Of a stretch of 64,000 nt of DNA, positions 24,754 through 31,990 are shown one piece after another (position 1 is the stretch's first letter; the number at the start of each line of letters is the position of its first letter). The notes under the pieces were generated by a model, which searched no databases, was not told the DNA's origin, and saw only the letters and a list, made by a program, of their open reading frames with translations. The position numbers were made by a program, and so were the translations under genes. The stretch lies in the NCBI RefSeq assembly GCF_029227915.1, contig NC_079875.1, positions 20,827,001 through 20,891,000 on the forward strand. The letters are read 5' to 3'. The DNA is from Hydractinia symbiolongicarpus. Its lineage: Eukaryota > Cnidaria > Hydrozoa > Anthoathecata > Hydractiniidae.

Positions 24754-26011
24754 ATGTACGGAACGAAGTTAGATCCTCACAAGGAAATCAAGACTATGTT
24801 GGATATGAAGGGGAAGAAGTAACGTGCAAAATCTCGCATATCCCTAGCACGATCAATCAAAACGAAGATTTGAATGTGGATGTTCCAAACATGGGACAGA
24901 ATGATGCAATTTTCCCAGGCTCCCTCAAACTCCTCTTTGACTTGACTTACTGGCACCAATACGAAACGCACCATCGTAAACAACATCGGCAAGGCCCTGG
25001 TGCAGAACCTTCGCATAAGCCTGAACGGCCCGAAGTGCAGAACATCAGCGATTTCAATATACTCGCAGTGTATCGGGATCTGTCGCTACCAAAAATTGAC
25101 CGAGAAAACAATTTGATTATTGAAGGTATAAACCCCAAGGATGGTACAATCCGCGTGCTGCAAGTGAAGGCTAGTGACCATGTAGGAAATTATAAAGAAA
25201 AATGAATTGTGGCGGCGCATGGTAATACTTTTGCGATCCCCGTCGGCAAATTTGTTGAACTCACTTGAGACATGCCCTTCTATCAAGCAGGCTTACACGA
25301 CAGACTGCAGTTCGTACTGCACTTCTCACCCTATGACCAAGTCATCAAAGATGCTGGTACGGCTGCTGCCGGAAGCACGACAGCTAAGGCAGCTGGTAGC
25401 GCTTATAAAATTACCAATATTTGCTTAGAGTTTGATAAAGTGACAAACGAGGGTCTCGCGAGTGCTATGATGTCAGGATACTCGAGGCTCGCCCTGCCCT
25501 ATGAGCGTGTACTCCGCAGCAAGGTTATAACGATGAAGAAAGCTGATACCTCCTACAACTTGCAAATCAACACCCCAGCGAAGTCTCTGGAGGGTGTTTT
25601 GTAGACCCGGGGAAAGTGAAAGCTTATGCTGGCGCTAACGAGGTCTTCTACGACCCCAAGATCGAGAAAATCGCGATCACGGTGGAAGGTGAGCTTAACG
25701 AACTATATTCGCACGCGGTGTTGCCGAAAGATCATCTCGAACAAGTCTTTGAACTTTTCGGGGATGTGAATAGCAAAATGACAATTGGGCAGTTCTTCAG
25801 TGAAAGATACGCGCTGTTCATTGAATTCCGCAGTAGTCCACATCACAGTCTCCATGGTAGCGGGAGGCCCCTGCAAAGGCTTAGTGACGGCATCACTCTC
25901 CAGATGATCAAGAAGGCGGATGGAACTGGGGATATCAAGTGCTACGTGTACATACTCCAAGATGCGCAGCTGAATGTTCTCGACAGGCGCTTCCACAGTG
26001 TGGAATACTAA
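24754..26011 (+). pseudogene. Major capsid protein, double jelly roll (Polinton), broken
   Basis: About 420 residues spread over three frames. Diagnostic pieces are NMGQNDAIFPGSLKLLFDL (24879 on), ISDFNILAVYRDL, MPFYQAGLHDRLQF (25272 on), YDPKIEKIAITVEGELNELY and SLHGSGRPLQ...GITLQM near the C-terminus. This pattern is that of Polinton double-jelly-roll capsid proteins, which build icosahedral shells in related viruses. Damage: a pair of compensating one-base shifts (~24945 and ~25030), TGA at 25203 and 25266, and a shift at ~25605. The N-terminal start is uncertain: ATG 24754 opens MYGTKLDPHKEI but must shift to join the body. The next gene starts 12 bp downstream. Confidence 0.85.
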
Positions 26012-26022
26012 AATAAACATAC

Positions 26023-26421
26023 ATGGCAACTATTGGTGTACTCGTAGCGGGCGCTGCTATCAACGCGCTCGCGCTTAGCGGTTCAAATTTCCTCTTCAGT
26101 AAACTCGGTGGGCACGGGGAAGAACAGAGGAAGCAACACGATAAAGCTATTGATCAATTACACGCAGCTCAAGCACAGTAGGTGCGTGACAGGCAAATGA
26201 AAATAGATTGGTATAACAAGCAGCGAGAGCTTAAGCGTCAAGCTGGCAAAAGCTTGAAAGAGCTTGATGAAGGTATGAGAGAGTACTATATCGCGACGAT
26301 CGGAAAAGCTCCCAAACTCTCCGACTACTATATACCCACCAAACAACAACAAGACGGTGAGTTGACGTTCATCGTAGGGTCCCTGGCACTTCTAGGTTTT
26401 GCAGCGTACAGATATATGTAA
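26023..26421 (+). pseudogene. Small Polinton membrane protein, one in-frame TAG
   Basis: MATIGVLVAGAAINALALSG gives an N-terminal hydrophobic helix; then SNFLFSKLG and a charged heptad-rich helix. TAG at 26179-26181 interrupts the frame. It continues without shift through KLSDYYIPTKQQQDGELTF to a C-terminal hydrophobic helix (IVGSLALLGFAAYRYM). Total ~132 codons. Two terminal membrane helices flank a coiled-coil-like middle. It is a recurrent neighbour of the capsid and integrase genes in Polintons, with unknown function. It sits 12 bp after the capsid stop and 25 bp before the integrase. Confidence 0.65.
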
Positions 26422-26445
26422 GGTCGCTTTTGAAATGTAATAAAC

Positions 26446-27448
26446 ATGTCAAAATCCGCAAAGCGCGTAGCACATATCGTTACGGCCGAAGAAGCCGAAA
26501 AGCTAAGCCAAATCTGCTACACCCCGGAACATCTCTGGACTGGACGGAAAGCCTTTAAACTACTCTCCGAGCAGAGTAGTCTCTCTAAGAAGAGGCTAAC
26601 TCGTCAACTCCTGTGGCTCAGACATATAAAAGGACCCATGCGCATCAACTACCAACATTTCACAATCACAAAGCCCAACGAAATGCACCAGTTCGACTTG
26701 CTCTATATGCCTCACAATAAAGTCTATGGAAACACCTATAAACACATCCCCATGGCCATCGACGTTGCTTTGAGGTACAAAGTAGCTAGACTTTTGCGTG
26801 CGAAAAAGGCCAGAGAGGTTGCGGAGATGCTCAACGACATATACAAAGCCGGACCTTTACGATATCCGAGGTTTTTCCAGTGCGATAAGGGTTCAGAGTT
26901 CAAATCAGATGTGACAATGCTGCTAGAGGGCAAGGGTGTTGAAATCAAGCGCACAACTACCAAGTATCACCATACTTTCACTGCGTTCGTCGAGTACTAC
27001 TACAAGGTACTCGCGGAAAGGCTCTTCAGGCCTCAAGATGCGCAAGAGTTGGTCACTGACGAACAGAGTAAGACATGGGTCAAGCATTTGTATACTATTG
27101 TCAAAAGTTTGAACAACACTAAAACAGCTATGATAGGGATGAAGCCCTCTAAAGCGATAAAGCTCGAGGAGGTACCGCTTATGAAAGGTGAGCAGCACCC
27201 TGAAGAAAAACCTTTACCTGATGACGGCTTATACTTGTACTTCCTGCAACCCGGCAAAGAGCATGGTGATCAAAAAAGACGCGCTACGGACGCTTGGTGG
27301 AGCAAGAAAACCTATAGATCGTATTGTGACAGGTGCACGTCTCCTGTACTATCCAGCAGGTGGGCCTGATCGAAGCTTTGTGGCGGAGGAGTTGATGCTA
27401 GTTCCCGAGGGTGTTGAAGTACCTCCGGAGCATGTTAAAGAGTGGTAA
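26446..27448 (+). pseudogene. Retroviral-type (rve) integrase, late frameshift
   Basis: The frame 26446-27369 has the DDE core. The first Asp lies in HQFDLLYMP (residue 84), the second in FFQCDKGSEFKSD, and the Glu in FTAFVEYYYKVLAERLF. This enzyme would join the element's ends to target DNA, using the TIRs and making short target duplications. The C-terminal part, typical of Polinton integrases, reads through WWSKKTYR. It then needs a one-base shift near 27315-27335 to reach the frame with RSFVAEELMLVPEG and the stop at 27446. Without the shift the last ~40 residues are replaced by an unrelated tail. The catalytic triad itself is intact. A hairpin lies 21 bp downstream. Confidence 0.85.
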
Positions 27449-27468
27449 AATTGTTGTTTTTGTGGTAG

Positions 27469-27495
27469 TTAACGTGAACCTGTGGTTCACGTTAA
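27469..27495. terminator. Hairpin between convergent genes, 12-bp stem
   Basis: TTAACGTGAACC, loop TGT, GGTTCACGTTAA. It is 21 bp after the integrase stop and 23 bp after the stop of the - gene at 27518. Confidence 0.7.
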
Positions 27496-27517
27496 TACCT
27501 ACCCGAGCAACATCCGT

Positions 27518-28065
27518 TTAATCAACATCATCGAAGTCATCATCCTCATCATCGCTGGAGTCAATCGGATGAAGGCGTGTATAATCATAAGGATGCAGAG
27601 TGTAGAATGGATAGCCATAGACGATCCCATTGATAACATTGGGCTCGCTATCAAGGTCGATGATGTTAACCAATGCTCTATCCTCGATTTGAATTTTGAG
27701 TATGTCGCCTATTTTCTTTCTGTCTGCTAGTTCACTTCGGCGGAAACAATATGCAAACCCAGGTCTTCAATATCAACCTCGAGCACCTCATCTTTCTCTT
27801 CACATCCAATTGTTGCCCACGGCTTTTCACCCGATGCTACACTCTCTAGAAGGTCGTTATTATCTGGATATTCAAAACCTTCATAGTATGACCGACCCCT
27901 AAATCTAAAATTTTCCAAACACTGTGAGTTATACCCAGTAGTTGACCCTGCCTTGATACAGCATCTCAGCACGGGCACTCGAATATCGTAAATGTTTCTA
28001 AATAGTTGGCTCTGTACGTAGGCTTTCATAATTTTCTTTAACATTTCATACCTTTTAACATACAA
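27518..28065 (-). pseudogene. Polinton hypothetical protein with acidic tail, one frameshift
   Basis: The first frame (28065-27727) reads MYVKRYEMLKKIMKAYVQSQ, CLENFRFRGRSYYEGFEYPD and EDLGLHIVSAEVN. A one-base shift near 27728 continues through KKIGDILKIQIEDRALVN and GIVYGYPFYTLHPYDY to the very acidic tail SSDDEDDDFDDVD and TAA (27518-27520). About 180 residues, no membrane segment. The body is rich in predicted beta strands; the function is not recognised. ATG 28026 (MKAYVQSQ) is an alternative start. Confidence 0.5.
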
Positions 28066-28098
28066 CTGAAGTGGTCAAGCAGCGTCTATCAGGCGTGT

Positions 28099-28124
28099 TT
28101 TTGTGGCTCATAAGAGCCACAAAA
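28099..28124. terminator. Intergenic hairpin, 11-bp stem
   Basis: TTTTGTGGCTC, loop ATAA, GAGCCACAAAA. An outer GGCG/CGCC pair extends it imperfectly (28092-28134). It lies 10 bp beyond the stop of the BRO-N gene. Confidence 0.65.
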
Positions 28125-28133
28125 CATGTGCGC

Positions 28134-28844
28134 CTAGGCCATATAGATATCAAACACCTCCTCAAACAGCTCACGCGTCTCATCACCAGGTAAGCTGAAA
28201 TGACCTTTGTGAAAGTTCGCGGGACCAAGAGTGTCGTCTCTAAAACACCACTAGGCGTGCACGGTGCCAGTGTTGTCGCTGACGCGTTGTAAAGTCATAT
28301 TTGGGTAACTCGCACACCTACTTTTCTTTCTACACTCGTGAAGATCGTTCTTGTCGACCACGCAGAGTACGTTGTCGTAAGGATCTCCCCGAGGCACGTG
28401 TCTCTGCCAAAGCTCATCAATTTGTTCACCCTTCTCTTGAAAATCATCCTCCAGGAGCGCCAGGACCATATCTTTTTCTTCGAGGGCTGCGGTGAGCTTT
28501 CGCATTTCTCTAGGTAGCACCTCTTCTACAACCCTCCCCAGGAATAGTTCTGCTTTAGGTCTGCCACACCTTAAAAGGAGGCAATAAAGGCCTGGTTCCG
28601 TCAGTAACACCGTGTCTGGATGAAGGGGGTTAATATTGACCCCCTTTTTCATAACATTTGCAATGTCCTTATATCGTATTATATACTAGTTGGGAACATG
28701 GGTCCGAACCGCCCTCTTCCCATTTTTATTATCTGTATATCCAACGGCTCTAACAACATCGCGGGCTGCGAGGCATTGCCCTTTACCATTTACAGAAAAG
28801 GATCGGACTTGTTTTCCTTTGAAAAAATCAACCAGGAGAGACAT
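28134..28844 (-). pseudogene. BRO-N domain protein, two in-frame stops
   Basis: One frame of 237 codons from ATG 28844 to TAG 28134, interrupted by TAG at codon 53 (28686-28688) and codon 198 (28251-28253). Before the first stop: DFFKGKQVRSFSVNG, AARDVVRAVGYTD and RAVRTHV. After it: VLLTEPGLYCLLLRCGRPKA and VEEVLPREMRKL. This is the full order of a BRO-N domain, found in baculovirus BRO and other DNA-virus proteins and linked to nucleic-acid binding. The C-terminal part (CRKKSRCASYPNM...) is not assigned. It contains the palindrome around 28623-28646. Confidence 0.75.
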
Positions 28845-28896
28845 TTTTTAACTTACAGTTTTGGGTTTTGGGGGTCGTGTTGGGAGGACGGTGCTG

Positions 28897-29217
28897 TTAG
28901 TAAGACCGTGTCTGCATAAAGGGGTCAATATTGACCCCCTTATGCAGAGCATCAAAAGCGTCACCCACCCGCATTTTCATAGTACCTTTTAACATGTGGT
29001 TGAAGTGGTCGATTTGGAACACGTAATCATCTTCCCACAGCGAGGATCTCGCCAAGTAAGTGCTATTCCAGCGGAGAGTGGGGCGGATGATGACAATGTT
29101 GTGGAAGTGGCGCTTGTACTCGTTCTCTAGTAGGTTAAGTACACGCTGCGTCTTGCCACACGAGGTAGGCCCTGTGAAGATTGCTGTATGAGGTTCTAGC
29201 ACCGCATCTATGGTCAT
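28897..29217 (-). pseudogene. Packaging ATPase (FtsK/HerA-like), truncated
   Basis: Starting MTIDAVLEPHTAIFTGPTSC, it has the Walker A motif GPTSCGKT at residues 16-23 and the following strand NIVIIRPTLRWNSTYL. This matches the N-terminal half of Polinton/adenovirus-like genome-packaging ATPases, which drive DNA into capsids. After VGDAFDALHK the frame runs into a 38-bp palindrome and stops (106 residues). The Walker B half is missing; the intact enzyme is about twice as long. The 3' end matches a segment of the neighbouring BRO-N gene, so a recombination event has probably replaced the C-terminal half. Confidence 0.7.
28911..28948. repeat. 38-bp near-perfect palindrome
   Basis: Two 19-bp arms, TCTGCATAAAGGGGTCAAT and its complement with one mismatch. 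The surrounding ~47 bp (28894-28941) repeat 28598-28646, which is part of the BRO-N coding sequence and is itself nearly palindromic. Confidence 0.85.
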
Positions 29218-29240
29218 GTTTGTTGTATGCAAACATGACC
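29212..29240. terminator. Intergenic hairpin, 11-bp stem
   Basis: GGTCATGTTTG, 7-nt loop, CAAACATGACC. It lies 28 bp beyond the stop of the HNH gene (29269) and overlaps the start codon of the ATPase gene. Confidence 0.65.
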
Positions 29241-29268
29241 TTATAACCACGCAGATAGAACCTGGCGC

Positions 29269-29852
29269 TTACTGGGAGAAATACCGATGACCCTTAGTTT
29301 GGTTATCCACAACCCAGAGGGGCTGCATGTTTGTGTAATGGAGTCTCCCGAGTTGCACCTCCTCGCTGGGGTATTCTCCATTCTCTCTATATTTGAGTGG
29401 TACCTTGTGATCAAACTGCCACTACCCTCGGTTTCCCAAATTCATACCGTCTCTGAACTGGGCATGGATATGTCCAATAAATGTGCAAATGCCGCACCCC
29501 AGGTACTCAGTAGAGGCTATCTCCGTGTCAAACCTTAGAGCATCGCGAATCCTAGTTAGTGAATAAGGTTATACATATATCCAGGGAAATCGCATTCCTT
29601 GCACTAGAGCCTCCATTTTTGATGGGGGCACTTTGTACGTTCACGTGACGCATTCTTTTTATCCCGGCATCTGATGCATTGTTTTGTCAGTTGTCCGTTT
29701 TTGTCGATCTTGAAATTGTCTAGTGTAAAAGAGTGATTACATTTTGAACATTTCTTGGTCCCTTTCTTTTTTTTTTTGTGTATACCACCTGCTATACACA
29801 AATTATTCGCTGGACAGATTACTTCTTCGGGACAATACTCGCGGGAATCCAT
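29269..29852 (-). pseudogene. Zinc-ribbon plus HNH endonuclease, broken
   Basis: The N-terminal frame (29852-29604) carries the CSKCNHSFTLDNF...CIRCRDKK zinc ribbon (CxxC...CxxC) and CPHQKW; TAG 29604-29606 interrupts, followed in frame by CKEC. After a one-base shift near 29575 the frame continues with LGCGICTFIGHIHAQF, then TAG (near 29424), and ends with the HNH core WQFDHKVPLKY...RLHYTNMQPLWVVDNQTKG. The FDH and TNxQPLW...N elements are typical of phage and giant-virus HNH nucleases, which cut DNA with a bound metal. Two stops and one shift make it inactive. The start could lie further upstream in the same frame. Confidence 0.7.
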
Positions 29853-30022
29853 CCCTTTGATACGGCCATCTCACGACTTCCCCGTCCCGCTGAAAAATAA
29901 GCGATCATCTTCATCAAATCGCTGGTATCCAACTTAGTACTGGGGCTACTAATCCCAAGTAACCTCTTGCCAACCATGGCATATGCAAATGTGAACTCAA
30001 GATCCACGACTGTCTCATACAT
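29819..30022 (-). CDS. 67-residue Polinton hypothetical protein
   Basis: Frame MYETVVDLEFTFAYAMVGKR to SIVPKK, ending inside the start of the HNH gene (34-bp overlap in another frame). It lies on the same strand and in line with its neighbours, about 65 bp after the stop of the gene at 30086. No motif or membrane segment is recognised. It may be a real small gene or a remnant of a longer one. Confidence 0.35.
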   Translation of the reverse strand: MYETVVDLEFTFAYAMVGKRLLGISSPSTKLDTSDLMKMIAYFSAGRGSREMAVSKGWIPASIVPKK

Positions 30023-30085
30023 ACGTCAATTATCTCTTTTTGCAGGGGTGTAACGTTAGAACTCATACTTCATTATAGGGTTTTT

Positions 30086-30462
30086 TCATCGCATTTTAAA
30101 GATGTCAATTTGAGGCTTGACTGTGGGGTGCTGCTCTTGCGAAGCCGTTGGTGCACCTGGGATCTCTGCAGGCTGCTGAACCGCTGCGGGCGGCTTACGT
30201 GTAATGTAGTAGACATCTGCTGTTCGCAAGCAAGTATGACAAGACCTCCACCAAGATATACACTGCCTGACGGTACGGAACTTGATCCAGAACTCGCTCC
30301 AGAAGAGGTTTTGACTGTAGATTCTACAGCACCTTCTTGTTACTTCAGTTCCTCATTCCTCTTCTTCATCAGTGCCGCCAACTTGTGACCTTGCGCGACT
30401 CTCCCTGGATGCTTTGCTGGTCTTGTTATGACTCTCTCTTCTTGTGTTTGTTGTTCGCTCAT
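30086..30462 (-). pseudogene. Small membrane protein (GRVAQGHKLAALMKK motif), broken
   Basis: MSEQQTQEERVITRPAKHPG leads to GRVAQGHKLAALMKKRNEEL, a basic motif I recognise from Polinton proteins. TAA follows directly (30337-30339). The frame continues with a Ser/Gly-rich stretch and a hydrophobic segment (VYLGGGLVILA). After a shift near 30205 a proline-rich tail (KPPAAVQQPAEIPGAPTASQ) ends at TGA 30086. It would be a single-pass protein of ~124 residues with a basic N-terminal head; the function is unknown. Confidence 0.5.
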
Positions 30463-30465
30463 TTT

Positions 30466-30485
30466 TTCAAGTCACGAGACTTGAA
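30466..30485. terminator. Hairpin, 8-bp stem, at a gene boundary
   Basis: TTCAAGTC, loop ACGA, GACTTGAA. It lies between the ATG of the 30462 gene and the end of the upstream - gene, covering the latter's last codons. Confidence 0.4.
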
Positions 30486-31276
30486 GAAATCACTTCCAAA
30501 CATAGCCCTTGATCTTCAAGGAAAGAAATACCCAGCGGGGTGGCCTTCAGGCCGCTTCTGCCAGCGTACCTTATTCTATTAACCTGTGGAACCATCACCA
30601 AATCACATGCCTGAGGTGGAAAGCGATCTGCTGCCGGCGTCAATATTTTTTCGCGTGCGTCAAAATCTCCCAAAATGCTGCACAAATCTGTATAACGTAC
30701 CTCCCTTCTATATCCTATTAGGTCATTGGTTACACGTGCAACTCTTTCACGACTGTCCATGTTTATCTTCGAAAGGCTGTTTCCCATTCTTTTCTTACTG
30801 TTCATTACCTCCCCTGAATCCTCCCGGAGCATATGGTTGATAGTGTGGGCTGCCACTAGGAGGGGTACCAAAAACTTCCTCAAAGTGGAATAGACGAGAA
30901 TACCTAGATCAGCCATGGAGTCCTTGATGATAGAATCTTCCTCCAGGTCTTGACGGAGCTTATCGGCACTATCGAGAGGTACCACGTTGCCTATAGCTTT
31001 GGTATATATGCTTATCGCGTGACATGAGAGTGCCTTGGCAGTATTCTCCCCCTTGTCCTGGATCTCACGTTGGACGAACTCAGCGTACACTTTGTCGACT
31101 GCTTCATCTGGCGCCTTGTCAACAAAACCTTCAGTACACTTTTTCGGTAAGAGATGCTGTTTGCTTTTGCGTATTGCATCTTTCAAAGCCTGACGTTTAT
31201 CGATAGGTTTTTCACGTTGCTCAAGGGATTTTGCTGGGGTATCAACTTCATCAAAAATAGCGGCTAGATTAGACAT
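30467..31276 (-). CDS. Conserved Polinton protein, open over 269 residues
   Basis: MSNLAAIFDEVDTPAKSLEQ opens a helical, charged N-terminal part. A central region with VDKVYAEFVQREIQDKGENT and ISIYTKAIGNVVPLDSADK follows, then a moderately hydrophobic segment (LVYSTLRKFLVPLLVAAHTI). It is the longest unbroken frame on the right side, though the last ~60 residues look less constrained and a late frameshift is possible. It has no enzyme motif; I know it only as a recurrent Polinton protein. A palindrome-rich 700-bp gap lies upstream. Confidence 0.6.
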   Translation of the reverse strand: MSNLAAIFDEVDTPAKSLEQREKPIDKRQALKDAIRKSKQHLLPKKCTEGFVDKAPDEAVDKVYAEFVQREIQDKGENTAKALSCHAISIYTKAIGNVVPLDSADKLRQDLEEDSIIKDSMADLGILVYSTLRKFLVPLLVAAHTINHMLREDSGEVMNSKKRMGNSLSKINMDSRERVARVTNDLIGYRREVRYTDLCSILGDFDAREKILTPAADRFPPQACDLVMVPQVNRIRYAGRSGLKATPLGISFLEDQGLCLEVISSSLVT

Positions 31277-31990
31277 CTAATAGCTTTCTATACCTACAAA
31301 AGCAGAACACGATCAAGACGTACGGCAGGAGTACAGCGAGACATAAGCATATCTCGCATTATTTTTTCAAAACAAAACCCTCGTAAGGGAATCCTCTGGG
31401 TGTTTTGTTTTTGTTGTTGTTGTTTGAACCCAGAGGGTTTTTGATTCTGCGAGATATCCGAGGTGTTTTTTCAGTGCTGTCCTGCTTTGCAAGCTTAGCA
31501 TACTTGCTCTTTATACTCTATACAGAATGTCGTGCTTGTACTACGCATTAACGAAACCCACCTTTTTAAGTGAGCACTTGCAGAGGCCGTTCCTAGCACT
31601 GACATTTAACCGCCATTTTGGCACAAATTATTTTTTCCCGACTGGCACAGCGTGTGGTAAAAACCGGGGCGAGACGGCCGCCTCCAGGTAAGGCATGGTC
31701 TCGCCCGCCCTCCGTACCCTTCAGCCAGGTCTAAGCCTGCTACCACAATTATACTATATGTCGAGCTTCGTATATAGCTATTCAGTATCCCCTTGAGTAT
31801 TACCTGTGTGAAAATTCACGTATCACCGGTTAGGTCGTTTACGCATCATACAGAAAACTTCTTGATTATTCAGAAATGTTTATCATTTCTGAATGGATGA
31901 GACAAATGAGTTTGTTCTTGTTTTTACCGATTCATACTGACGAGGAGTGACTCAAAGTTGTGAGAAAAACACAAATCTATTCAACGCCAC
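31277..31990. other. Non-coding Polinton gap rich in palindromes
   Basis: No coding frame. It contains nested inverted repeats: outer ATATCTCGCA/TGCGAGATAT (31349-31358, 31448-31457) and inner CCTCTGGGT/ACCCAGAGG (31393-31401, 31428-31436). It also holds GGGCGAGAC/GTCTCGCCC (31667-31675, 31698-31706) and the hairpin at 31868-31894. It separates the polymerase gene from the other - genes, so it may hold a promoter, 3'-end signals or a replication-related site. Confidence 0.55.
31868..31894. terminator. Hairpin after DNA polymerase gene, 11-bp stem
   Basis: ATTCAGAAATG, loop TTTAT, CATTTCTGAAT. It lies about 97 bp beyond the polymerase stop (31991). Confidence 0.6.

Noticed and set aside
26179-29606. 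TAG recoding in the Polinton
   Set aside because: TAG is the commonest internal stop, but TAA and TGA also occur and frameshifts are frequent, so simple decay explains them.
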